Shown piece by piece: positions 1 through 7,878 of a stretch of 35,019 bases of DNA. Where the stretch lies: positions 1 to 35,019 of the forward strand of contig PUKE01000115.1 of assembly GCA_003550425.1 (NCBI GenBank). The letters run 5' to 3'. The position numbers were made by a program, and so were the translations under genes. The notes below the pieces were generated by a model. That model was not told where the DNA came from, ran no database searches, and was given only the letters and a program-made list of their open reading frames with translations. Within the stretch, counting starts at the first letter, position 1. The number at the start of each line of letters is the position of its first letter. The DNA is from Nitriliruptoria bacterium. GTDB taxonomy: Bacteria > Actinomycetota > Nitriliruptoria > Euzebyales > Egibacteraceae.

Positions 1-111
1 ATGCAACACATTGGTGATCGCCGCCGTCAACGTGGTCTTCCCATGATCGATATGACCGATCGTGCCCACGTTCAGATGCGGCTTCGTCCGCTCGAACTTC
101 GCCTTGCCCAT
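1..111 (-). CDS. tuf: Elongation factor Tu, 5' end only (partial)
   Basis: The minus strand from 111 down to the window edge gives 37 residues beginning [20 protein letters not shown] and continuing [11 protein letters not shown]. This is the N-terminus of EF-Tu, with the G1/P-loop GHIDHGKT that binds GTP. EF-Tu delivers aminoacyl-tRNA to the ribosome in the cytoplasm. The ATG is preceded about 7 nt upstream by GGGGAG, which supports this start. The ORF track does not list the gene because it runs off the window edge. Two tRNA genes lie just upstream on the same strand, an arrangement seen at tuf loci in many bacteria. Confidence 0.96.
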   Translation of the reverse strand, partial: MGKAKFERTKPHLNVGTIGHIDHGKTTLTAAITNVLH

Positions 112-195
112 GGTTCGCTCCCCGGAAAGCCCTCGGTTGCGGATGTGATGCGCGGTACGCTCGGACAGCGGGACCCTGGCCGGAACGGCACGACG

Positions 196-231
196 CGCCA
201 CCGACCGGTCCCTCCCGGGACCGGGGTGGCG
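196..231 (-). other. Strong hairpin between tRNA-Met and tuf (putative attenuator or processing site)
   Basis: CGCCACC plus CCGGTCCC pair with GGGACCGG plus GGTGGCG. This makes a 15-bp stem with a two-nt bulge and a four-nt loop. No T-tract follows on the minus strand, so it is not a classical terminator. It lies in the 145-nt leader between the tRNAs and tuf, where it could attenuate tuf transcription or mark where the tRNA part is cut from the mRNA. The function is inferred. Confidence 0.6.
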
Positions 232-256
232 CTTGCACCGCTCGGGGCGCGGATCG

Positions 257-330
257 TAGCGGCGGGAGGATTCGAACCTCCGACCCCTCGGTTATGGGCC
301 GAGTGCTCTAGACCCCTGAGCTACGCCGCC
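257..330 (-). tRNA. tRNA-Met (anticodon CAT)
   Basis: The reverse complement folds into a full cloverleaf: acceptor GGCGGCG/CGCCGCT, D-stem GCTC/GAGC, anticodon stem CTCGG/CCGAG, and T-arm GGAGG-TTCGAAT-CCTCC. The anticodon loop is CCCATAA, giving CAT. Two oddities are visible: position 33 is C instead of the near-universal U, and the first acceptor pair is G-U. No CCA is encoded. The lack of a C1-A72 type mismatch argues against an initiator. tRNA-Ile2 with a modified CAT cannot be excluded from sequence alone, but the tuf-linked position favours elongator Met. Confidence 0.9.
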
Positions 331-361
331 GTGGGTTGTGCGTCCCCGCGCCGGGGACCCG

Positions 362-434
362 AGCCCCCCAGCGGACTCGAACCGCTGACCTTCTCCTTAC
401 CATGGAGACGCTCTGCCTGCTGAGCTAGGGGGGC
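362..434 (-). tRNA. tRNA-Thr (anticodon GGT)
   Basis: The cloverleaf on the minus strand has acceptor GCCCCCC/GGGGGGC, D-stem GCTC/GAGC, anticodon stem TCTCC/GGAGA with loop ATGGTAA (anticodon GGT), and T-arm AGCGG-TTCGAGT-CCGCT. No CCA is encoded. It is the first gene of the tRNA-Thr, tRNA-Met, tuf transcription unit. Confidence 0.96.
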
Positions 435-448
435 TAGCAGCGTCCGAC

Positions 449-477
449 AGTATGGAGGCCGCGCCCCGCAGCCGCAA
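449..477 (-). promoter_or_regulatory. Promoter of the tRNA-Thr/tRNA-Met/tuf unit
   Basis: On the minus strand, TTGCGG (-35) is separated by exactly 17 nt from CATACT (-10). The predicted start is about 7-8 nt before the mature 5' end of tRNA-Thr, as expected for a stable RNA promoter. The call is based on sequence only. Confidence 0.6.
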
Positions 478-562
478 CCGGACGGCCGGCGTGTGGGCCG
501 TGCAGCCCGTCCCATCGGCCCGCCGCTGCGTGGCCGGCCCGTGAGAAGGTAAGACTGCCACC

Positions 563-1342
563 GTGAGCGATCTCCCTCCCCGCCGACCGACGCACCTGCC
601 GCCCCCGCCCGGCGCGCAGGGCGGCGACGCTGACGCGGCCGACGATCCCCGCCCCGCAGCGGGCCAGCCCCCCGGGGAGTCCTGGCCGACCGCGCCGCCG
701 TCCGAGCACGACGGCCCCGAGCGCCACGGCCCCGGGCGGGTCGCCCCTGGGCGCGGCGACCCCGGGCACCGCGACCCCGGGCACCGCGACCCGCAGCGGC
801 CGGACGCCGACGCGCTGCGCACCACCGACGGCACCGAGAGCGATGCCCGGGCCGAGCGTCCGGTGCTGCCCACCGCCGAGGGGGTGGCGCGACCGCTCGA
901 TCCCCGCATCAAGCCGGTCTGGATCATCGGTGGGCTGCTCAACGTGCTCCAGCTCACCGCGATCGCGGCGCTCCTGGACTTCCTGGTCCCGCTCCCGCTC
1001 GAGTTCGGCCGCCTCACCGGCGCCGTGGCGGGCGTGGGCACCGTGCTGGCCCTGATCACGCCGTTCATCCGCTACCGGCGCTGGCGCTATGCCCTGCGTC
1101 CCCACGACCTGTGGATCCGCCAGGGCCTGCTGACCGTCCAGGTGTCGGTCATCCCCTACCGGCGCCTGCAGTTCGTGGACACCCGCTCGGGGCCCATCGA
1201 GCGAGCGTTCGGCCTGCGCCAGCTCGTGGTCCACACCGCGGCGCTGGGGACCTCCGGCCGCCTGCCGGGGCTCGAGGCCGAGCACGCCGAGCGCCTGCGC
1301 GAGACCTTGGCGGAGCTGGAGCCCGAGGACGCGCTGGTCTGA
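563..1342 (+). CDS. Membrane protein with bacterial PH (DUF304/bPH2) domain, YdbS-like
   Basis: This is a 259-residue protein starting at GTG. The first ~105 residues are Pro/Arg/Asp-rich and look disordered, with a short GHRDP repeat. Two hydrophobic segments follow (roughly residues 113-138 and 150-168). After them comes a bPH2-type beta domain with typical wording such as LWIRQGLLTVQ and VIPYRRLQFVDT (about 175-245). Family members are membrane-anchored and often occur as YdbS/YdbT pairs; their biochemical role is poorly defined. The stop codon overlaps the ATG of the next gene by one base (TGATG), so the two were translated as a pair. The partner is interrupted, so this protein may now lack it. 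Confidence 0.8.
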   Translation: MSDLPPRRPTHLPPPPGAQGGDADAADDPRPAAGQPPGESWPTAPPSEHDGPERHGPGRVAPGRGDPGHRDPGHRDPQRPDADALRTTDGTESDARAERPVLPTAEGVARPLDPRIKPVWIIGGLLNVLQLTAIAALLDFLVPLPLEFGRLTGAVAGVGTVLALITPFIRYRRWRYALRPHDLWIRQGLLTVQVSVIPYRRLQFVDTRSGPIERAFGLRQLVVHTAALGTSGRLPGLEAEHAERLRETLAELEPEDALV

Positions 1343-3039
1343 TGGCCATGCCCGAGCCGCCACGCCCCCCTGACGCCCACCCCGCGGCGCCGGGCCCACC
1401 GCCGCCGCGGTCCTCCAGCGAGGCGCAGGGGCCGCCCGCCGGGACCCCGTCCCCGCCCTCGAGCACCCCTCGAGGACCGTCCGCTCGGGGAACAGGCCCC
1501 ACCGACGGCGTCCCGCTCGGTGGCCCGCTGCACCCGGCCGCGGTGGGCGTGTGGTCGTTCACCCAGCTCGGCGCGCTGGCCGTCGTGGTGCTGATCAACC
1601 CGGCCTCGCTGCCGATCGTGCTGCTGGTGGCAGCCGGCATGGTCGCGGTGAACGCGGTGAAGTGGGCACGGTTCCGCTGGTGGGTCGCCGAGGGGACCCT
1701 CGTGATCACCCAGGGGCTCATCTAGCAGGAGCGTCGCGTCATCCCCCTGGAGCGCATCCAGAGCGTCGACGTGGTGCGCCGCATCAGCCACCGCGCGCTC
1801 GGCGTGCAGGCGCTGCAGGTCGAGGCCATCGGCGGCGCGGACACCGAGGGGCAGCTCGAGGCGCTGTCGCCCACCGTGGCCGCCCAGACCCGCGCCGCGC
1901 TCCTCGCGGGACGCGACGCCGCCCGCAGCGGCGCCGACCCGACCGCCGCGCTGGCCGCCGCCGCGGCCGACCCCTCGGCCACGCCGGGGCAGGCCGCGCG
2001 ATCGGACGCCGCCGAGGAGGAGCCGCTGGCGAGCATCAGCCCACGCGAGCTGCTGCTTGCCGGGCTGACCGAGGCCAACGTGACCGTGCTGGCGGCCACG
2101 GTCGGCTTCGGCTCCCAGATCCTCGGGGACCGCCTCGACGCCATCGCCGAGCGCATCCCCGCGCTCGTCGGCTCGGGCGTGGCGATCGTGGCCACGGTCG
2201 GGCTGATCCTCGTGGCCGTGCTGCTGCTCATCGTGGCGCAGTTCGTGACCTACTGGCAGTTCCGCCTCACGCGCACCCCCGACGACCTCCGCGTGCGCCG
2301 GGGACTGCTGGAGCAGCGCTTCGACACCGTGCCGCTGCGTCGCCTCCAGGCGATCCGCATCGAGGAGAACCTCCCGCGGCGGCTGTTCGGGTTCGCGGCG
2401 GTGAAGGCCGACGTCGCCGGCAAGCCCGGCAGCAGCGCGGCCGGCACCGACACGCTGCTGCCCTTTGGCACCGCCGCGCAGGCACGCGAGCTCGTCGCCA
2501 CGATCCTGCAGGACGAGCGCCCCACCGAGCTCACGCTCACCCGGATGCCCACCCGGGCCCGCACCCGGCGCCACGTGCGTGCCGGGCTGCTGACGGTCGT
2601 GGCCACCGCGGGGGCGGTGGCGTGGCTCGGCGGCTGGGGATGGGTCCTCGGGGCCGTGCTCGCGCCGCTGGCGTTCGGGGCGGCGGAGCTCGCCTACCGC
2701 GCCCTGGGCTGGAGCAAGGTCGAGGGCCTCGCGGTGACCCGCGCGGGCTGGTGGACGCGCCGCACGGCCTTCGTCCCCGAGCACCGCCTCCAGGCGCTGG
2801 AGCGGCGCGCCACGCTGCTGCAGCGCTGGCGCGGCCTGGCCACCCTCGAGCTGCAGATCGCGCGCAGCCCCGGCTTCTGGCAGGGCCCGCAGTGGATCGA
2901 CCTGGACGCGCGCGACGCGGACCGGCTCGGGCTCGTGCTCGCCGACATCATGATCGTGACCTCGCCTGCGGCACAGCCCCAGCCGCGGGTGACGGGCAGC
3001 GCGGAGCGCTCCCGCGCGGGTGGCGCGCTCTTGCCCTGA
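1342..3039 (+). pseudogene. YdbT-like multi-PH-domain membrane protein interrupted by an in-frame TAG
   Basis: Reading from the ATG at 1342, one frame runs to 3039 and is broken only by TAG at 1723-1725 (codon 128). The stop falls inside the first PH domain, between VAEGTLVITQGLI and QERRVIPLERIQSVDV, which together make one uninterrupted bPH2 motif. Downstream the frame continues for about 437 codons. It holds two more membrane-segment plus PH units, near RVRRGLLEQRFDTVPLRRLQ and TRAGWWTRRTAFVPEHRLQ, as expected of YdbT-type proteins with three PH repeats. A GAG-to-TAG change would explain the stop. It could be a recent nonsense mutation, a sequencing error, or less likely readthrough. The ORF track splits it as 1111-1725 and 1771-3039. 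The inferred internal start at 1771 has no evident ribosome binding site. Confidence 0.75.
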
Positions 3040-3095
3040 CCGGCTCCGCCGGGACGTGGCCGACGCCCAGGCCCGAGGGGCCCCTGCCCATGACG

Positions 3096-3121
3096 ACGCC
3101 CCGGCCGCGAGGCCGGGGCGT
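3096..3121 (-). terminator. Hairpin terminator after tRNA-Tyr
   Basis: ACGCCCCGGCC and GGCCGGGGCGT form a perfect 11-bp stem with a four-nt loop. The hairpin abuts the 3' end of tRNA-Tyr. There is no clear T-run, as is common in very GC-rich genomes. It also sits 57 nt after the stop of the convergent PH-domain gene, so it may end both transcripts. Confidence 0.7.
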
Positions 3122-3206
3122 GGTGGTGGGAGGAGGATTCGAACCTCCGAAGGCATAAGCCGGCGACTTTACAGGCCGCTCCCTTTGGCCGCTCGGGCAT
3201 CCCACC
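3121..3206 (-). tRNA. tRNA-Tyr (anticodon GTA), class II
   Basis: The minus strand begins GGTGGGATGCCCGAGCGG. It has the anticodon stem GCGGC/GTCGC with loop CTGTAAA (anticodon GTA), a long variable arm, and T-arm GGAGG-TTCGAAT-CCTCC. The acceptor 3' strand TCCCACC is followed by A and an encoded CCA. The long variable arm is expected for bacterial tRNA-Tyr. Confidence 0.95.
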
Positions 3207-3222
3207 AGCGGATCGGCTGGGA

Positions 3223-3251
3223 AGGGTAGGACCGCGCCCACGGCCGTGCAA
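3223..3251 (-). promoter_or_regulatory. Promoter of tRNA-Tyr
   Basis: TTGCAC (-35) and TACCCT (-10) are separated by exactly 17 nt on the minus strand. The predicted start is about 10 nt before the tRNA-Tyr 5' end. This is one of the best sigma70-like matches in the window. Confidence 0.65.
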
Positions 3252-3343
3252 CGCCCGCACCCCCCCCCGCGCGCTCGCACCGGCCACACCGCCCCTGGGC
3301 CCCGCGCTAGCGTGCCACCGTCGTACGGAGCGCAGGAGGACCG

Positions 3344-3643
3344 GTGGCCGCAACGCATCGCTTCGAGGTCGTGGTCGCCCCCGAGGACGACGCCCCGGCG
3401 CGGACCGAGCCGACCGCACGGGGACGCGACGAGGTCCCCGCCGACCAGGCCGCGCCGCTGCCCGACGAGGCCGCCCAGGCCCTCCTGGAGTGGATCGAGG
3501 CCTCCAAGCTGCCCGTCACCGCCGAGGTCGTCGACGGTCGCCTGCAGGTGCGCTCCAGCTCTCGGGACGCGCTGAGCGAGTGCCAGGCCCTGATCGCGCT
3601 GCACGACCAAGGCCTGCCGCTGCGCTTCACCAACCACGCGTGA
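3344..3643 (+). CDS. Small protein of unknown function
   Basis: A 99-residue ORF starts at GTG with a strong AGGAGGA just upstream, which supports real translation. The N-terminal half is acidic and Pro/Ala-rich. The C-terminal half (about 40-99) looks folded, with ALLEWIEASKLPVTAEVVDG followed by a helix-like segment ending LPLRFTNHA. There is no signal peptide, membrane segment or metal-binding motif, and the only cysteine is single. I do not recognise the family. It is convergent with htpX and is followed by a weak inverted repeat. No function is assigned. Confidence 0.7.
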   Translation: MAATHRFEVVVAPEDDAPARTEPTARGRDEVPADQAAPLPDEAAQALLEWIEASKLPVTAEVVDGRLQVRSSSRDALSECQALIALHDQGLPLRFTNHA

Positions 3644-3648
3644 GCACG

Positions 3649-3680
3649 GCGCCACGGGCCCGTACGGACCCAAGGGGCGC
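3649..3680. terminator. Weak bidirectional terminator candidate between the small ORF and htpX
   Basis: The 37-nt gap between two convergent genes holds an imperfect inverted repeat: GCGCC pairs with GGCGC, and inside it GGG and CCG pair with CGG and CCC. The stem is interrupted and has no T-run, so this is a tentative call based mostly on position. Confidence 0.35.
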
Positions 3681-4547
3681 TCAGGCGATCTGGCCCATCT
3701 CGCGAGCGATGCGCTGCAGGTTGGCGACCCGGTCCTGGGTGCGGGGATGGGTGCGGAACAGGTTGCCGACCTGACCGGCGCCGCCGAAGGGCGCGGAGAT
3801 GTACAGGCTGCTGTAGGCGCTGGAGGACTCCGCCGGCGTCCCGCCGACGCCCCGCCGCGCGAGCTGCTCGCTGCCGGCCTCGAGCTTGCGAAGCGCGCTG
3901 GCCAGGGCCATCGGCTTGCCCGACAGCCTGGCGCCGGCCTCGTCGGCCAGGGTCTCGCGGCTGCGGGTCACCGCGAGCTGGATCATCATCGCCGCGATGG
4001 GGCCCAGCAGGATCAGGGCCAGCTGCGCCGGCAGGCTGTCACGGTTGCCCCCGCCGAACAGCAGGCCTAGCCGCGACAGGAAGACGATCGCGGTGGCCAG
4101 CGTCGCGGCCACGGTGCCGACCAGGATGTCGCGGTTGTAGACGTGGCTGAGCTCGTGGGCGAGCACGCCCTCCATCTCGTCGTCGTCGAGCAGGTCGATC
4201 AGGCCCTGGTTGACGCACACGGCCGCGTTCGCGGGGTTGCGCCCCGTCGCGAAGGCGTTGGGCTGCGGGCTGGGGCTGATGTACAGGCGCGGCTTGGGCT
4301 GGCCGGCCTGCAGGGCCAGGCGCTCGACCATGCGGTGGTACCAGCCGTGCTCGCGCTCGTCGGCGGGCTCGGCGCGCGCCATGCGCAGCGCGAGCCGGTC
4401 GCTGAACCAGTAGGAGCCGATGTTCATGGCCACGGCGATCGCCAGCGCGATCACCAGGCCGCCCTGCCCGCCGAGCGCCTGCCCGGCGAACAGCAGCAGC
4501 GCCGACAGCAGCGCGAGCAGCGTCCAGGTCTTGAGCGAGGACTGCAC
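3681..4547 (-). CDS. htpX: Membrane zinc metalloprotease HtpX (M48 family)
   Basis: HtpX degrades misfolded or damaged inner-membrane proteins. The 288-residue protein has two N-terminal membrane segments (about 8-45). The catalytic HELSH zinc site is followed by VYNRD near residue 130. Two further hydrophobic segments surround position 145-190. The downstream TRSRETLADEAG supplies the third zinc ligand, a Glu. I chose the GTG at 4547 over the track start at 4592 because AGGAGGT lies 9 nt before it and the family N-terminus begins at this hydrophobic stretch. It follows nuoN2 on the same strand after a 109-nt gap, where TATCGT could be a -10 box but no good -35 is visible. It could be co-transcribed with, or act on, complex I membrane subunits; that is inference. 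Confidence 0.93.
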   Translation of the reverse strand: MQSSLKTWTLLALLSALLLFAGQALGGQGGLVIALAIAVAMNIGSYWFSDRLALRMARAEPADEREHGWYHRMVERLALQAGQPKPRLYISPSPQPNAFATGRNPANAAVCVNQGLIDLLDDDEMEGVLAHELSHVYNRDILVGTVAATLATAIVFLSRLGLLFGGGNRDSLPAQLALILLGPIAAMMIQLAVTRSRETLADEAGARLSGKPMALASALRKLEAGSEQLARRGVGGTPAESSSAYSSLYISAPFGGAGQVGNLFRTHPRTQDRVANLQRIAREMGQIA

Positions 4548-4656
4548 CGTCGACCGACCTCCTGGGACGACGCGGGTGACCCTTCCACCCAAAGACGATA
4601 CCCAGGACGCCGGCGGTCGATCCTCTCGACGAGCGCCTCGTGCCGCGCGGACCCGG

Positions 4657-6147
4657 TCAGCCGCTCGCGATCAGCACCGCCTGGTCCGCCGCGCCCCACA
4701 GCAGCGGCGCGAGCACGAACAGCGCGACGGTGACCACCGCGAGCCCGCCCACGGTGAAGCCGAGCGCGAGGCCCGGCTGCACGGGCTCGGGCTCGGGCTC
4801 GGGGGCCTCCTCCATCCAGACCACCCGGGCGACACGCAGGTAGTAGACGAGGCTGATGACGGTGTTGATCGCCACGGCCGCCGCCAGGACGATGCCTAGG
4901 GTGGTGCCGGCCTCCACCGCCACGAAGAACACGGCGAGCTTGGCCACGAAGCCCACCAGCGGCGGGATGCCTCCCAGGCTGACCAGGAAGGTCGTCAGGG
5001 CCACGGCCAGGCCCGGCGACCGCTGGCCGAGGCCGGCGTAGTCCGACACCCGTCGACCCGGATGGCGACGCGCCACCGCGATCACCACGGCGAACGCCCC
5101 GATGTTCATGGCGCCGTAGGCGAACAGGTAGACGAGCACCGCGCTGAAGGCGTCGGCGTTGAGCGCCGCGTCGCCGGGCTGGACGACCGCGAAGGGCACG
5201 AGCACGTAGCCGGCGTGGGCCACCGAGGAGTAGGCGAGCAGCCGCACCATGTTGGTCTGCGTCAGCGCGGTGAGGTTGCCGAGGGTCATGGTGAGGATGG
5301 CCACCACGCCGAGCACCGGCGCCCACACGTCCGCGAGCGGCTCGAAGGCCACGAACGTGACCTGCAGCAGCCCCGCGAAGCCGGCGGCCTTGGAGGCCAC
5401 CGCCAGGAAGGCGGTGACGGGGATCGGCGCGCCCTCGTAGGTGTCGGGCGCCCAGAAGTGGAACGGCACCGCGCTGACCTTGAAGCCGAAGCCGGCGATG
5501 ACGAACAGGGTGGCGGCCAGCAGCAGCGGGTTGGCCTCGCCGGCGGACAGCGAGGCGGCCACGCCCTCCAGGGTGGTCGTCCCGGTGAAGCCGTAGACGA
5601 TGGACAGGCCGAACAGCAGCACCGCGGCGCTCAAGACCCCGAAGAGGAAGAACTTCATGGCGCCCTCGTTGCTGCGCAGGTCGAACTTGCGCAGCCCGGC
5701 CATGATGAACCCGGGGACGCTGACGAGCTCGAGGGCGATGAACAGCATCACCAGGTCGCGCGCGCTCGGCATCAGCATCATGCCGAGGAACGCCGCGAGC
5801 ATGAGGAAGTAGTACTCGCCCTGGAAGGTGCGGATCTCGCTGAAGTAGCGATAGCTGATGAGCAGCACGAACAGCGCCACCGCGAGGAAGAAGCCCTTGA
5901 ACGCGAGCGCGTAGTCGTCGACCACGAACATCTGCCCGAACGAGGACCGCTGCGCGCCGTCCAGCCACAGGGCCACCACGAACCCGAAGGCGACGAGCAC
6001 CCCGAGCACCGCGATCGGGTTCACGAAGCGCTTGCGCGGCCCGTGCAGGAACAGCTCGATCAGCAGCACGAGCAGCGAGGCGCCGAGCACCGCCAGCTCT
6101 GGCGCCAGCGCGAAGAGGTCGATCTGGGTGGCCTGGTCGACGTCCAT
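4657..6147 (-). CDS. nuoN2: Complex I subunit N, second (EFG-less) complex
   Basis: This 496-residue antiporter-like proton-pumping subunit has about 14 hydrophobic segments. It keeps the essential membrane Glu in ALELVSVPGFIMAGL and the discontinuous-helix region with the central Lys and KVSAVPFHFWAPDTYEGAP. It forms part of the proton path in the membrane arm, next to NuoK2 and NuoM2. It is the last gene of the second nuo operon, 124 nt after nuoM2, and starts at ATG 6147 (MDVDQATQIDLFALAPEL). It is clearly diverged from NuoN1, so it is an old paralogue and not a recent copy. Confidence 0.95.
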   Translation of the reverse strand: MDVDQATQIDLFALAPELAVLGASLLVLLIELFLHGPRKRFVNPIAVLGVLVAFGFVVALWLDGAQRSSFGQMFVVDDYALAFKGFFLAVALFVLLISYRYFSEIRTFQGEYYFLMLAAFLGMMLMPSARDLVMLFIALELVSVPGFIMAGLRKFDLRSNEGAMKFFLFGVLSAAVLLFGLSIVYGFTGTTTLEGVAASLSAGEANPLLLAATLFVIAGFGFKVSAVPFHFWAPDTYEGAPIPVTAFLAVASKAAGFAGLLQVTFVAFEPLADVWAPVLGVVAILTMTLGNLTALTQTNMVRLLAYSSVAHAGYVLVPFAVVQPGDAALNADAFSAVLVYLFAYGAMNIGAFAVVIAVARRHPGRRVSDYAGLGQRSPGLAVALTTFLVSLGGIPPLVGFVAKLAVFFVAVEAGTTLGIVLAAAVAINTVISLVYYLRVARVVWMEEAPEPEPEPVQPGLALGFTVGGLAVVTVALFVLAPLLWGAADQAVLIASG

Positions 6148-6271
6148 CGCGGGGGTTGCCCTCTCGTCGTCGGGACCGGTGCGGCGTGGGGCCGATCAGC
6201 GCCGCGCGCGCCGGTCGGGTCGGTCGCGGTCGGTTGGTGGGTCGTCGGGCGGGGTTCGGCGCCGCGCGCGG

Positions 6272-7810
6272 TCAGGCGCCCAGCGCGGTGAGCACCGCCG
6301 ACACGGCCGGGTCGGTGATGCCGAACACGAGCACGGGCACCAGGCCGATGGCCACGGTCATGACCAGCAGGGGGGACCAGGCGCCCCACTCGATCGCGCT
6401 GACGTCGCTCAGGTCGGCCTCGCGCCAGCGCGCGGGCGCGGTGCCCATCGTCACCTTCTGGAGCATGTTCAGGAAGTAGCCCGCGGTCAGCACGGTGCCG
6501 ATCGCGCCGAGCACCATGAGCACGCGGAAGAAGGTCAGGAACCCGGCGTCGACGAGGGCCTCGGCCGGGTTGAAGGCGGCGTAGAGGGCCACCACCTCGC
6601 CCCAGAAGCCGGGCAGCGGTGGGAGCCCGAGGCTGGCGATGGCCACGAACGTCAGCACCGCGCCCATGCGCGGCATCGTCTGGAGCACGCCACCGCCGAT
6701 GTCGGCGATCGCGCGGCTGTGGTAGCGCTCCTTGATCGAGCCCACCGCGAAGAACAGCATCCCGGTGATGATCCCGTGGGCGATCATCCCGAAGATCGCG
6801 GCGTTGACCCCCACCGGGGTGAGGGTGGCGATGCCCAGCATCACGAAGCCCATGTGCCCCACCGAGCTGAAGGCGATCAGGCGCTTCAGGTCGGTCTGGG
6901 CGAGGCAGCACAGCGCGCCGTAGAGGATCGCGATCACCGCGAGCGCGCCGATGATGGGGGCGTACTCCACGGCCGCGTCCGGCAGGATCGGCAGCGCGAT
7001 GCGGACGAAGCCGTAGGTCCCCATCTTCAGCAGGATGCCGGCCAGCAGCACGCTGCCGACGGTCGGCGCCTCGGTGTGGGCGTCGGGCAGCCAGGTGTGG
7101 AAGGGCCACATCGGCACCTTCACCGCGAGCCCCAGGAAGATGCCGAGGAAGGCCAGGCGCTGGAAGGTCAGCCCGAACTCGCCGGCGGCGCCCGCCTGCT
7201 GCAGCGCGACGATGTCGAAGGTCCCCGGGCCCGCGAAGTACAGGGCGATGAACGCCACGAGCATGAACACGCTGCCGAACAGCGTGTAGAGGAAGAACTT
7301 CACCGCCGCGTACTCGCGGCGCGGACCGCCCCAGATGCCGATCATGAAGTACATCGGCACCAGGACCAGCTCCCAGAACACGAAGAACAGCACCAGGTCG
7401 AAGGCGACGAAGGTGCCGGCCATGCCGGTCTGGAGCAGCAGCATCAGCGACAGGAAGGCCTTGGGCCGCCCCGGCTCCTCGAGGTGGTGGAAGGTGTAGA
7501 CCGCGCACAGGAACGTGAGCAGGTAGCTGAGCACGAACAGCGGCAGGCTGATCCCGTCGATCGCCACGTGGTAGCTGGCGTCGATGACGGGGATCCAGTC
7601 GACCCGCAGCTGGTAGGCCAGCCCCTCGCCGCCGGGGGGCCCGAGGTAGTAGCCCGCCAGGATCGCCAGCGACAGGAGGAACGCCAGCAGCGAGACCCCG
7701 AGGGCGACGGGCTTGGCGGCCTCCTCCTTCGCCTTGGGGATCAGGGTGATGAGCGCTGCCCCCACTAGCGGCAGGAAGACGGTGATGGTGAGCGCAGAGG
7801 CTTCCCACAT
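6272..7810 (-). CDS. nuoM2: Complex I subunit M, second complex
   Basis: This 512-residue antiporter-like subunit carries the hallmarks of NuoM. FVFWELVLVPMYFMIGIWGG holds the conserved Glu. KVPMWPFHTWLPDAHTEAP covers the broken helix and the conserved Lys. It starts at ATG 7810 (MWEASALTITVFLPL) after an AAAGGA ribosome binding site. It lies between nuoL2 and nuoN2, with a 68-nt gap upstream. All residues needed for proton translocation appear present, so the second complex should still pump protons. Confidence 0.95.
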   Translation of the reverse strand: MWEASALTITVFLPLVGAALITLIPKAKEEAAKPVALGVSLLAFLLSLAILAGYYLGPPGGEGLAYQLRVDWIPVIDASYHVAIDGISLPLFVLSYLLTFLCAVYTFHHLEEPGRPKAFLSLMLLLQTGMAGTFVAFDLVLFFVFWELVLVPMYFMIGIWGGPRREYAAVKFFLYTLFGSVFMLVAFIALYFAGPGTFDIVALQQAGAAGEFGLTFQRLAFLGIFLGLAVKVPMWPFHTWLPDAHTEAPTVGSVLLAGILLKMGTYGFVRIALPILPDAAVEYAPIIGALAVIAILYGALCCLAQTDLKRLIAFSSVGHMGFVMLGIATLTPVGVNAAIFGMIAHGIITGMLFFAVGSIKERYHSRAIADIGGGVLQTMPRMGAVLTFVAIASLGLPPLPGFWGEVVALYAAFNPAEALVDAGFLTFFRVLMVLGAIGTVLTAGYFLNMLQKVTMGTAPARWREADLSDVSAIEWGAWSPLLVMTVAIGLVPVLVFGITDPAVSAVLTALGA

Positions 7811-7878
7811 GTCGGTCCTGGTCCTTTCGCTGGCCCGCGGAGGTCGTGGTCGTCAGGGGTCGGAGGCGCGGGGTCGGG

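Noticed and set aside
1723-1725. TAG as pyrrolysine or programmed readthrough codon
   Set aside because: Nothing in the window indicates a pyrrolysine system, and the family does not use it. A nonsense mutation or sequence error is simpler.
1156-3156. Minus-strand 666-aa ORF across the PH-domain genes
   Set aside because: It is a shadow of the plus-strand PH-domain frames, low complexity, and it overlaps the tRNA-Tyr gene.
3260-3268. C9 run upstream of the small ORF
   Set aside because: It is intergenic, lies upstream of the tRNA-Tyr promoter, and has no clear role.
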